Source of the DNA: UBA4085 sp964556755
Lineage (GTDB): Bacteria > Acidobacteriota > Aminicenantia > Aminicenantales > UBA4085
Assembly (NCBI GenBank): GCA_964556755.1
Contig: CAZKXI010000013.1
Location: 13,197-77,196 of the forward strand
DNA length: 64,000 bases
Direction: 5' to 3'
Every line of letters starts with the position of its first letter. Positions within the stretch are counted from its first letter, which is position 1. The notes below the pieces were generated by a model. That model was not told the origin of the DNA. It saw only the letters and a program-made list of their open reading frames with translations, and made no database searches. The translations under genes were made by a program, and so were the position numbers. Positions 1 to 7,463 of the stretch are shown piece after piece.

Positions 1-1
1 G

Positions 2-715
2 GCGGCCATCGGGGTCAAGGCTCACATCGAGATCCTCAAGGCCGCCCGCCCCGGGATGCGGGAGTACGAGCTGTCGGGCGTGCTGAACTATGTCTGCGAG
101 CGGGAAGGGGCCCAGGAGAGCGCCTACGGGGTCATCATCTCCTCGGGACCCAACCACCCCTTCGTCCACTACGCCAAGCATGACCGCCTGCTTCGGGACG
201 GCGATCTGCTGGTCGTGGACGCCGGTCCCGACCTGGACTCCTATGACATCGACATCACCACGACCTTTCCGGCCGGGGCCTCCTTCACCCCCCGCCAGAA
301 GGAGATCTATGAGGCCTGCCTGGCCGTTCACGAGGCCAGCCTGTCGGTCTACCGGCCCGGCCTGACCGCCCTCCAGTGCCGGCAGGAGGTCGACGAGATC
401 CTCAAGAAGAAGGGCTTTGACTTGAGCCGGGACTACTTCCAGCGGATGCGGGGCGGCTTCGGCCACTACGTCGGCATGGCCACCCACGACGTGGGCGGCG
501 GCCCGCAGACGCTCAAGCCCGGCATGGTCTTCGCCAACGAGCCGCTGTTCATCCTGGCGGCCGAGGAGATCGGCGTCCGGGTCGAGGACACCGTCCTGAT
601 CACCGAGACCGGCTGCGAGAACCTGACCGCGGGCATCCCCCGCTCGGTGGCGGAGATTGAGGCGGCCAAGAAGTCGGACGGCTTCCCTCAGATCCTCAAG
701 AAGGCCGGCCGCTGA
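2..715 (+). CDS. M24 family metallopeptidase (Xaa-Pro aminopeptidase-like), 5' truncated
   Basis: The frame is already open at the window edge and runs 237 codons to TGA, so the N-terminus lies outside. This is the pita-bread catalytic domain of an M24 peptidase, which removes N-terminal residues next to proline with two metal ions. The expected ligands appear in order: Asp in VVDAGPD, Asp in DSYDIDITTTF, His in GFGHYVGMATHD, Glu in FANEPLF and Glu in RVEDTVLI. All five are present, so it should be active. The GHYVGMATHD segment is typical of the prolidase/aminopeptidase P branch rather than MetAP. It converges with the next gene across only 12 bp. Substrate class is inferred from the family. 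Confidence 0.9.
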   Translation, partial: AAIGVKAHIEILKAARPGMREYELSGVLNYVCEREGAQESAYGVIISSGPNHPFVHYAKHDRLLRDGDLLVVDAGPDLDSYDIDITTTFPAGASFTPRQKEIYEACLAVHEASLSVYRPGLTALQCRQEVDEILKKKGFDLSRDYFQRMRGGFGHYVGMATHDVGGGPQTLKPGMVFANEPLFILAAEEIGVRVEDTVLITETGCENLTAGIPRSVAEIEAAKKSDGFPQILKKAGR

Positions 716-727
716 GGCCGGCCCGGC

Positions 728-2215
728 TCAGTCGACGCGGCGGGCGTCCCGGCGGAAGTCCTTCTGCCACAGGACCAGGCTGTCGATCCGCCCGCCGGCC
801 CCGCGGTAGAACTGGATCCGGACGTAGGGATCCGTGGAGTAGAAGAGGGTCTGCCCCTCGGCGTAGAAGCGCGTAGCGGCCTGTCCGGTCGGGGTGATGA
901 CCAGATAGTAGTCCTCCGGCCGGACGTCCAGAACGTATCCGGGAACGACCTCGAAGCGGCCGCGGAGCTCCTCGTAGGCTTCCGGCGCCAGCCGCAGGAC
1001 CGGCTTCTCGACCGGCTTGAAGTCGGCCCATCCATAGGCCTCCGAGAAGGCCGCCAGAACCTCCTCGATGAGGACGTCGCCGTTGTCGCTGTTGGTCATG
1101 ACCACGCAGCCCTGGCCGGCTCCCGGGTAGACGACCATGGCGCAGGCGAAGCCGCGGGTCGAGCCGGCGGCCCGGAAGTGGAGCGATTCGCCCCGGCCTT
1201 CGGCGAAGAAGCCAAGGCCGAAGTTCTGGACCTGAGCCCGCAGGAGCGTCCGGGCCGCTTCGGGATCGAGAAGCCGGGCGGGGCGCCCTTCGGCGGCCGC
1301 CAGGAGGTCGATCAGAATCGCCGCATAATCCGAAGGCGTCGTCCAGAGGCCCTTGGCCGCCGACTCCGGGTACCGGGCCGCTCCGCCGGGCACGGCCTGG
1401 CCGTCGCGCAGGAAGCCCAGGGCGGCCGTGGAGCGGACGTCTTCCGACAGGTCCACGCCGAAAGACGTCCGTCTCAGCCCGAGCGGTCGGGAGATCCTCT
1501 CGTCCGCCAGAGCCGCGAAAGGCCGCCCGGTCAGGTCTTCCAGCAGCGCTTGAGCGACCACATATCCCGCCTCGGAAGGCCAGGCTTCCAGGCGCGCGCT
1601 CCGGCGCGGCGGCACCCACAGCGGGCCGTTGTGGGCCGGCTCGAGGCCGGAGAGGACTTCGGCCAGGCTGGGCAAGGGCTCATCCGGCCCGTAACCCGCC
1701 AGGACTTGATCCGAAAGCCCCGCCGACTGGGACAGGAGGGCTCTCAGGCTGACGCCGCCCGGCCCGGGCTCGAACTCGGGCGGGAATCTCCACGTCCGGA
1801 GCCTGGGCCGGATGTCCTCATCCAGCCCGATGAGGCCGTCGCCACAGGCTTGGAGCGCGAGGACCGACGTCACGAGGGCGCTGAGCCCGCCGGCTTGGAA
1901 GGGCGTCTCGGGAGTCACGGGCGACTCGACCCGAAGGTCGCGGGCGCCGCGGGCCCGGGTCCATTCCAAACGCCCCTTATCGAAGGCGGCCAGGCTGAGG
2001 CCGGGGACTTTGTAGAAGGCCATGCGGTCTTCCAGGCGAAGCCTCTCCGGCCGCAGTCCCTGCGGATAGACGGCCCGCTGAAGACCCTTCTCGACCTGGT
2101 TGGCCCGCCTGCGGGCCAGGCCCGCCCGAGCGTCGCAGGCCGCCAAGCCCGCCAGGACCGCGGCGGCCAAGATCAAGCCGACCGGTCCGACCCGCCCTCC
2201 CCGCCCCCTTGTCAT
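728..2215 (-). CDS. Beta-lactamase-fold lipoprotein with degenerate active site
   Basis: A 495-residue protein starting at the ATG at 2215, which overlaps the stop of the upstream hydrolase gene as ATGA, so the two are translationally coupled. A lipobox (LAGLAAC, Cys about 27) predicts an outer-membrane or periplasmic lipoprotein. Residues about 55-390 follow the serine beta-lactamase/penicillin-binding-like fold, and the last about 90 resemble the C-terminal extension common in such hydrolases. All three catalytic motifs look lost. Where SxxK is expected after FQAG there is GLSA (110-113). The YxN position reads PSE (213-215). The HxG position reads AAG in HFRAAGSTRGF. It is probably a non-catalytic binding protein; fold assignment is from motif spacing. 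Confidence 0.75.
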   Translation of the reverse strand: MTRGRGGRVGPVGLILAAAVLAGLAACDARAGLARRRANQVEKGLQRAVYPQGLRPERLRLEDRMAFYKVPGLSLAAFDKGRLEWTRARGARDLRVESPVTPETPFQAGGLSALVTSVLALQACGDGLIGLDEDIRPRLRTWRFPPEFEPGPGGVSLRALLSQSAGLSDQVLAGYGPDEPLPSLAEVLSGLEPAHNGPLWVPPRRSARLEAWPSEAGYVVAQALLEDLTGRPFAALADERISRPLGLRRTSFGVDLSEDVRSTAALGFLRDGQAVPGGAARYPESAAKGLWTTPSDYAAILIDLLAAAEGRPARLLDPEAARTLLRAQVQNFGLGFFAEGRGESLHFRAAGSTRGFACAMVVYPGAGQGCVVMTNSDNGDVLIEEVLAAFSEAYGWADFKPVEKPVLRLAPEAYEELRGRFEVVPGYVLDVRPEDYYLVITPTGQAATRFYAEGQTLFYSTDPYVRIQFYRGAGGRIDSLVLWQKDFRRDARRVD

Positions 2216-3585
2216 CGCTTCGCTCCCGCGCCCGGGGCGTCTTTCACGAAGCCGGCCACGGCCTCGATGACGGCTCCGGACATATGGCCGGGGACCTGGT
2301 ATTCGGCCGGGGCCGAGGGGCCGGTCCCCTCGAAGAAGAGATGGTTGCAGGCGGGCAGGAGCTTGAACACGGCGTTCTCCCGGCCGGAGAGGGCTTTTCT
2401 CCAATTCTCGAAATCCTCGACCGTGACCTGGTAGTCGCGCCCGCCCTGCAGGATGAGAATCGGCTCCGGCGCCGTCCGCATCGCCGCCGCCGGATCGTAG
2501 CCGCGCAGGTCCAGCCAGTAGGCGGCGGGGGCGCCCAGGATGACGGCCGTCAAGCCCCTGTCCTTCTCCCCCAGGGCGTTGATAGCGGCCGCCTGGGCCT
2601 TCAGGTCCTCGATCGCCTTGCGCTCCCCGGGCTCGATCCGCCCATCCAGGCCGGACAGATACTCCACTTGGCGGATCATCGTCTCCGGCAGCGGGCGCGT
2701 GGCCCCGGCCAGGCTGATGAAGCCCGCCGGGCGATCTTGTCCGAGGGCTTCCGAGATGCGCGGCAGGAGCGCGCCGCCCAAGCTGTGTCCGAGGATGAAG
2801 ACGCGGCCGGGATCGATCTCGGCCCGGCCTTTCAAGAGCCGGACCGCCGCCGCCGCGTCGTCGACGGCCTCCTCGCGGACGGTGAAGCGGCCGAAGTCGG
2901 GGCCCGCGGCCAGCCGGGCGCCGAAGACGCGGGTTCGCTTCTCATAGCGGAGGACGGCGATGCCGGCCGAGGCGAGTCCCCAGGCCAGGTCCCGGAACGG
3001 CTTGTTGGGACCGATCGTCTCGTCGCGGTCGTTGGGGCCCGAGCCATGGACCAGGACGACGGCCGGGAAGGGCCCCCGGCCGCGCGGCGTCGTCAGGACG
3101 GCCGGGAGGGGCCAGGCGGGGCCGCCCACGGTGAGATCGGACTCCTCAAAGCTTTCCGCCCGGACATAGGCCGCCGGGCGGTCGTCCGGCGGCGGGGCGA
3201 CGGGAATGAACTGGAAGCCGGCGATGCGGCCTTGGGCGTCGAAGACGATCCGGGCGTCCAAGGTCTGTCTCTCGAACTCGCAGGTCACCAGGACGATGTC
3301 ATAAGCGCCCAGCTTATCGCGGCGCGAAGAGGTCCGGCGCCGGAAGGGGCTGAGCCTCGCCGGAGCCTCCTTCCAGAAAGCGGCCAGCCGGTCCGGTCCC
3401 GAGACCCGGAGCATGGTCGCGTCGAAGTCGCGGGCGGCGGCGGCGAAATCGCCGGCCGTCAGGGCGTCGACGAAGGCTTCCGCCTTGAGGACCAGGCCGT
3501 CCGGCGGACGGACCTCCTGCATCGGCGCCGGCCCGCCGGACCAAGACGCCAGAAAGACCAGAGCGGCCAACGGAAGGCACATCAT
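2212..3585 (-). CDS. Secreted alpha/beta hydrolase with DUF3887-like N-terminal domain
   Basis: I start this 457-residue protein at the ATG at 3585, which follows AGGAG by about 10 bases and opens a signal peptide (MMCLPLAALVFLASW). An in-frame start farther upstream would overlap the neighbouring gene. Residues about 30-135 look like the DUF3887-type domain that often precedes such hydrolases. The catalytic fold follows: oxyanion loop HGSGPNDRDE (about 180), nucleophile elbow GHSLGG (Ser about 268), acid in GGRDYQV and His in ACNHLF. The triad is complete, so it is probably an active periplasmic esterase or peptidase of unknown substrate. It is coupled to the degenerate lipoprotein downstream. 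Confidence 0.85.
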   Translation of the reverse strand: MMCLPLAALVFLASWSGGPAPMQEVRPPDGLVLKAEAFVDALTAGDFAAAARDFDATMLRVSGPDRLAAFWKEAPARLSPFRRRTSSRRDKLGAYDIVLVTCEFERQTLDARIVFDAQGRIAGFQFIPVAPPPDDRPAAYVRAESFEESDLTVGGPAWPLPAVLTTPRGRGPFPAVVLVHGSGPNDRDETIGPNKPFRDLAWGLASAGIAVLRYEKRTRVFGARLAAGPDFGRFTVREEAVDDAAAAVRLLKGRAEIDPGRVFILGHSLGGALLPRISEALGQDRPAGFISLAGATRPLPETMIRQVEYLSGLDGRIEPGERKAIEDLKAQAAAINALGEKDRGLTAVILGAPAAYWLDLRGYDPAAAMRTAPEPILILQGGRDYQVTVEDFENWRKALSGRENAVFKLLPACNHLFFEGTGPSAPAEYQVPGHMSGAVIEAVAGFVKDAPGAGAKR

Positions 3586-3613
3586 TCTGAATCGACTCCT
3601 CGGCAGGCCATGG

Positions 3614-4306
3614 TCAAGCCTCCCGGCGGCGCTGCCGGAGCCAGAAGTCCCCCAGGATATAGACGTTGACCGCGGAGGACGCCGCCAACAGGACATAGAT
3701 CCCGACATCGACGCGGCCGGCCAGCCCGAAGACGGCGATGAGGGCCATCAGCCAGGCCCGGTTCTCGGCCGTATCCGCCAGCTTGGAGTCGCGGCGCAGG
3801 ATCTTGACGAGGTAATACAGGCTCAGCTCCAGATTGTAGAGGCCCACCGCCAGCAGGCCCAGTCCCAGCCAGAGGACCCGCCCGGTCTGGGCGTAGAGGC
3901 CGGCCGCCGCGCAGGTCAGGAGGGCGAACTCCCCGATCCGATCGAGGATCAGGTCGAGCGCCGCACCGAGCTCGCTCTCCTGGCCGCGGCTGCGGGCCAG
4001 CATGCCGTCGGCGCAGTCGATGATCGAGGACATCTGGGCCAGCAGGCCGCCCGCGGCGACCAGCCACCGCTCCCCCGTCAGGAAGAGGCCGGCCCCGGCC
4101 AGGCCGACGAGGAATCCGGCCACGGTCACCTGGTTGGGCGTGACCCGGGTCCTGAAGAGCGCCCGGACGATCAGCGAGGCCAGGGGGCGGTTGAGGAAGC
4201 GGTTGATCCGGAGGGCTTTCAGGGTCCAGCGGCTCTCCTCCTTGGCCACGGCCAGGCGATAGTCGAACTCAGCCGCGGAGGCGGGGGGCGATGTCTCGTC
4301 GGGCAT
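3614..4306 (-). CDS. CDP-alcohol phosphatidyltransferase family membrane enzyme
   Basis: A 230-residue integral membrane protein. The family signature D-G-x2-A-R-x8-G-x3-D-x3-D is intact (DG 100-101, AR 104-105, G114, D118, D122), so it should transfer a phosphoalcohol from a CDP-alcohol to an acceptor hydroxyl with release of CMP. Several hydrophobic helices surround the motif. The ATG at 4306 lies inside the 3' end of the upstream nucleotidyltransferase gene (38-bp overlap), implying tight coupling. The pairing suggests that the upstream enzyme makes the CDP-alcohol and this one uses it, as in inositol-phosphate cytidylyltransferase/DIPP synthase or phosphocholine-type headgroup systems. 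The alcohol and acceptor are not determined. Confidence 0.85.
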   Translation of the reverse strand: MPDETSPPASAAEFDYRLAVAKEESRWTLKALRINRFLNRPLASLIVRALFRTRVTPNQVTVAGFLVGLAGAGLFLTGERWLVAAGGLLAQMSSIIDCADGMLARSRGQESELGAALDLILDRIGEFALLTCAAAGLYAQTGRVLWLGLGLLAVGLYNLELSLYYLVKILRRDSKLADTAENRAWLMALIAVFGLAGRVDVGIYVLLAASSAVNVYILGDFWLRQRRREA

Positions 4307-5009
4307 GCTCGTAATCCTCGGGGGTGTCGATCTCGATCCAGGCCCGGCCGGCGGTCGGGACGAGGCCGAAGGCGTGCCGCCCGTCCGTGTCCCCGGCCGC
4401 CAGCCGGTCGAATCCGGCCTCGAAGAAGTGGCCCCGCTCGCCGCGGGCCTCGAAGCCCTCATAGATCCGAACCAGCTCGGCGGCCGTCGCTGCGCCGATC
4501 CTGTTCAGGCCGATGGCCTCGCCGCGGCAGGCGGCCGGGTCGAGGCCCTTGCCGATGCGCGTCACGCGGCCGTCCCGGACCTCCACCTTGACTTCCTCGA
4601 CCGCCAGGCGGCCCGTATCGTCCACGGTCACGGCGTTGGGCCCGGGATGCCGGACCAAGTCGCCGGCCAGGCTCGGATCGAAGAGGACATCGCCGTTGAA
4701 CTGGAGGCAGTCGAGCCCGGGCGAGGCGGCCAGGGCGAGCCGCAAGGAGACCGCGGTGTTGGTCTCGTCGTAGTCGGGATTGGCGACGAACCGGGCTCCT
4801 TCGGGCAGGCAGCGCCGGGCCTCCGCCTCGACCATCTCGGCCCGGTAGCCGGTGACGAGGAGAATGTCCCGCAGTCCCTCCCCCCGCAGGGCGGAGAGGC
4901 AGCGCTCCAGGATCGTCCGGCCGCCGAGCTCGATCAGGCACTTGGGCCTGTCATCGGTCATGGGGCGGAGGCGCCGGCCGCGGCCGGCGCAGAGGATGAT
5001 GGCTCTCAA
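4269..5009 (-). CDS. NTP-transferase family protein, cytidylyltransferase-like
   Basis: A 246-residue nucleotidyltransferase. I choose TTG at 5009 because it directly precedes RAIILCAGRGRRLRP, the nucleotide-binding loop that normally starts these enzymes, and a GAGGAGG Shine-Dalgarno lies 9 bases upstream. The PKCLIELGGRTILER segment, the GDVLFD metal motif and an internal VTRIGKGL/GEAIGLNRIG pattern recall the phosphocholine/inositol-phosphate cytidylyltransferase branch more than hexose-1-phosphate enzymes. Its 3' end overlaps the CDP-alcohol phosphatidyltransferase gene and its start lies 14 bp after the SDR stop. It probably activates a phospho-alcohol with CTP; the substrate is unresolved. 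Confidence 0.8.
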   Translation of the reverse strand: MRAIILCAGRGRRLRPMTDDRPKCLIELGGRTILERCLSALRGEGLRDILLVTGYRAEMVEAEARRCLPEGARFVANPDYDETNTAVSLRLALAASPGLDCLQFNGDVLFDPSLAGDLVRHPGPNAVTVDDTGRLAVEEVKVEVRDGRVTRIGKGLDPAACRGEAIGLNRIGAATAAELVRIYEGFEARGERGHFFEAGFDRLAAGDTDGRHAFGLVPTAGRAWIEIDTPEDYEHARRDIAPRLRG

Positions 5010-5023
5010 GGCGACGGGCCTCC

Positions 5024-5752
5024 TCACATCTTCCAGGTTCCGGCCACGACGACGTTCGATCCCGTCACCCGGTCCGCCGCTTCGGAGGCCAGAAAGCGGA
5101 CCGCCTCTCCCACATCGCGGGGCGCCGCCAGGGGGTGCCGGGCGGTGTCCAATCCCCGCGGACGGAGACCCGTCGTGACCAGTCCGGGCGAGACCATGTT
5201 GACCGTGATGCCCCGCGGCGCCTCGGCCGCGGCCGCGGTGCGGGTCAGGAGCAGGAGCGCGGATTTGGCCGCGGCGTAGGGCAGGATGCCGGGGAAAGCC
5301 GCGGCCTGCTCCACCCGCCCATAGCCGAAGAAGATGATCCGGCCCCAGCGGCGGCGCCTCATGCCGGGCAGGACGGCCAGGAGGCTGCCATGGGCCGCGA
5401 CGAGATTGGAGCGGTACGCAGCCTGCCAGTCGGAGGGCGTCAGGCAGTCCCAAGGCTTCCGCAGGAAGGGGCCCATGGCCTGGACGAGGATGTCGATCCG
5501 GCCCAGACGGCGCCGGACCCGCTCGACCGCGGCGGCCGGCCCGCCGTCCTTCAGCAGATCCGCCCGGACGGTCCAGGCTTCCGCTCCGGCCGCGCGGACG
5601 GACTCCGCGGTCCGGACGGCCGCTTCGCGGCGGCTGTGGTAGTGCACGGCCACGGCCGCGCACTCGGCGCCCAGAGCCTCGGCCGCCGCGGCTCCCAGGG
5701 CGGAGGAGGCCCCGATGACGAGGGCGACGCGCCGGCGGCCGGAATCGGTCAT
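5024..5752 (-). CDS. Short-chain dehydrogenase/reductase (SDR)
   Basis: A 242-residue SDR, first gene of the minus-strand run downstream of the divergent promoter region. The Rossmann glycine motif is GASSALG (about 14-20) and the active-site pair is YAAAK, Tyr and Lys present. The usual catalytic Ser 13 residues before Tyr is not seen; the region reads FFGYGRVEQAAAF. The C-terminal PGLVTTGL and SNVVVAGTW segments match classical FabG-like SDRs. It may reduce or oxidise the alcohol handled by the two downstream enzymes. Substrate is unknown. Confidence 0.85.
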   Translation of the reverse strand: MTDSGRRRVALVIGASSALGAAAAEALGAECAAVAVHYHSRREAAVRTAESVRAAGAEAWTVRADLLKDGGPAAAVERVRRRLGRIDILVQAMGPFLRKPWDCLTPSDWQAAYRSNLVAAHGSLLAVLPGMRRRRWGRIIFFGYGRVEQAAAFPGILPYAAAKSALLLLTRTAAAAEAPRGITVNMVSPGLVTTGLRPRGLDTARHPLAAPRDVGEAVRFLASEAADRVTGSNVVVAGTWKM

Positions 5753-5785
5753 GGGCTTTTCCGGCCGTTAGTATCGCCCATCCCG

Positions 5786-5801
5786 GGTTTGATTTCAAAC
5801 C
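5786..5801. repeat. Inverted repeat overlapping the tdh -35 region
   Basis: GGTTTGA and TCAAACC flank a 2-bp centre, a perfect 7-bp inverted repeat. It covers the proposed -35 hexamer (5789-5794) of the downstream dehydrogenase, which is where a dimeric repressor could bind. No regulator was identified. Confidence 0.4.
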
Positions 5802-5817
5802 GGGGCCATGCTATAAA
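5789..5817 (+). promoter_or_regulatory. Probable sigma-70-type promoter for tdh
   Basis: TTGATT (5789-5794) and TATAAA (5812-5817) are separated by 17 bp, in the 110-bp gap between the divergent SDR and dehydrogenase genes. The start codon lies about 45 bases downstream, with GAGG just before it. Confidence 0.5.
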
Positions 5818-5862
5818 GGCCGTCTTGCCGGCTACCCCGCAAAATCCTTCTTCGAGGCGACC

Positions 5863-6843
5863 ATGACATCGACCATGACCCGCATCCTCGTCACCGGTGC
5901 CTCGGGCCAGATCGGCACCGAGCTTCTCCGAACCCTTCGCCGCCGCCACGGCGACGCCAACGTGCTGGCCACCGACATCCAGCCCCTGGCTGACCCCGAG
6001 CTTCGCGGCTCGGGACCCTTCGAGACTCTTGACGTGACCCAAGCGGCCCGGCTCGACGAGCTGATCGCCCGCTACAAGATCGACACCGTCTACCATCTGG
6101 CCGCCATCCTCTCGGCCACGGGGGAGAAGAATCCCCACCTGGCCTGGAACGTCAACATGGCCGGCTCCTACAACGTCCTCGAGGCGGCCCGCCGGCTCGG
6201 ACTGTTGAGGGTCTACATCCCCTCCTCGATCGCCGCTTTCGGCCCCGAGACCCCGCGCGACAGGACGCCCCAGGAGACCGTTCTGCGCCCCAAGACCATG
6301 TACGGCCTGACCAAGGTGGCGGGCGAGCTCCTGGCCGACTACTACGTCCGGCGCTTCGGCGTCGACGTCCGCGGCAGCCGCTTCCCCGGCATCATCAGCC
6401 ACCAGACCCTGCCCGGCGGCGGGACCACCGACTACGCCGTGGCCATCTTCTATGAAGCGGTCAAGAGCGACCGCTACACCTGCTTCCTGGGCCCGGACTC
6501 CTGCCTGCCGATGATGTACATGCCCGACTGCCTGAAATCGGTCATCGACCTGATGGAGGCCGACTTCGCCAAGCTCCGCCACCACGCCGACTTCAATCTG
6601 GCGGCCATGAGCTTCACCCCGGCCGAGCTAGCGGCCGAGATCCGCCGCCACCGGCCGGACTTCCAGATCGCCTACCAGCCCGACTTCCGGCAGGCCATCG
6701 CCGACTCCTGGCCGCGCTCGATCGACGACTCGGCGGCCCGGGAGGAGTGGGGCTGGAAGCCCGACTACGACCTGCCGGCCATGGTCAAGGACATGCTGGA
6801 CGTCCTCGGCGCCCGGCATGCCGCCGGCCGCCTGGGCCTCTAG
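5863..6843 (+). CDS. tdh: L-threonine 3-dehydrogenase, NAD-dependent epimerase (extended SDR) type
   Basis: A 326-residue extended SDR. The NAD-binding motif is GASGQIG near the N-terminus and the catalytic YGLTK follows. The segment FPGIISHQTLPGGGTTDYAV and the following AIFYEA are, from memory, the hallmark of the epimerase-like threonine dehydrogenases and are not found in sugar epimerases. It would oxidise threonine to 2-amino-3-ketobutyrate. The partner ligase (kbl, 15509-16756) is in the same window about 9 kb away, supporting threonine degradation to glycine and acetyl-CoA. A second ATG at 5875 is possible, but the first has the better-spaced GAGG. Confidence 0.88.
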   Translation: MTSTMTRILVTGASGQIGTELLRTLRRRHGDANVLATDIQPLADPELRGSGPFETLDVTQAARLDELIARYKIDTVYHLAAILSATGEKNPHLAWNVNMAGSYNVLEAARRLGLLRVYIPSSIAAFGPETPRDRTPQETVLRPKTMYGLTKVAGELLADYYVRRFGVDVRGSRFPGIISHQTLPGGGTTDYAVAIFYEAVKSDRYTCFLGPDSCLPMMYMPDCLKSVIDLMEADFAKLRHHADFNLAAMSFTPAELAAEIRRHRPDFQIAYQPDFRQAIADSWPRSIDDSAAREEWGWKPDYDLPAMVKDMLDVLGARHAAGRLGL

Positions 6844-6870
6844 CCCGGCTCGAATCCGGGGCGCATTCGC

Positions 6871-7461
6871 TCAGAAGCGCAGCGAGACGCCGGCCGCGGC
6901 GTCGATCCCGCCGAGCAGAATGTCGTCCTTGCGCACGGTCGGCCCGAGCTCGAGCCGGGCGAAGAGCCCGAGCGGCCCGAAGATCGCCACATCGGCCCCG
7001 GCCGCGAGAACCGCTCCCCAGACCGCCCTCTCGGCCGACAGGTTCGCGTCCGGCCAGGATTCGCGGCAGACGGTCCAAGCCGCGCCGGCGGCGAAGGAGA
7101 ATCTCCACCGGCCGGCGGGCACGTCCGCCTGGAAGCCCCCCCGCCAGGAGTCGAGCTCCATGTCGATGCGCCCGGACGGAGCCTCGAAGGCCTCGCCGAC
7201 GATGAAGGGCGTGCCCTCGGCCCGGTAGGTCCGGTAGCCGGCGAAGACCGACCAGCGGCCGGCGAAGCGATAGGACAGGCGGACCTGGTAGCCGCTCAGA
7301 ACGCCGCCGTAGATGTCGCGCAGGAGGGCGTCGTCGGCCCGGAAGCCGGCCGCGCCCAGCGTCAGATGGAACCGAGTTCCGGGCGCGGCGGCGGCGGGCG
7401 CCGCGCCGAGGAGCGGGAGGACGGCCAGCCACAAGAGAGGCCACGCGATTCTTCGTCTCAT
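6871..7461 (-). CDS. Predicted outer-membrane beta-barrel protein
   Basis: A 196-residue protein with a signal peptide (MRRRIAWPLLWLAVLPLLG... then AAAAPG). I prefer the ATG at 7461 because GGAG lies six bases upstream; an ATG at 7473 would overlap the previous gene. Alternating hydrophobic/polar strands such as YQVRLSYRF, WSVFAGYR and LGLFARLEL, and a C-terminal Phe (GVSLRF), are typical of small outer-membrane barrels assembled by the BAM complex. It lies 2 bp after the M28 peptidase gene, so it is probably co-transcribed. Function unknown. Confidence 0.7.
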   Translation of the reverse strand: MRRRIAWPLLWLAVLPLLGAAPAAAAPGTRFHLTLGAAGFRADDALLRDIYGGVLSGYQVRLSYRFAGRWSVFAGYRTYRAEGTPFIVGEAFEAPSGRIDMELDSWRGGFQADVPAGRWRFSFAAGAAWTVCRESWPDANLSAERAVWGAVLAAGADVAIFGPLGLFARLELGPTVRKDDILLGGIDAAAGVSLRF

Positions 7462-7463
7462 GA

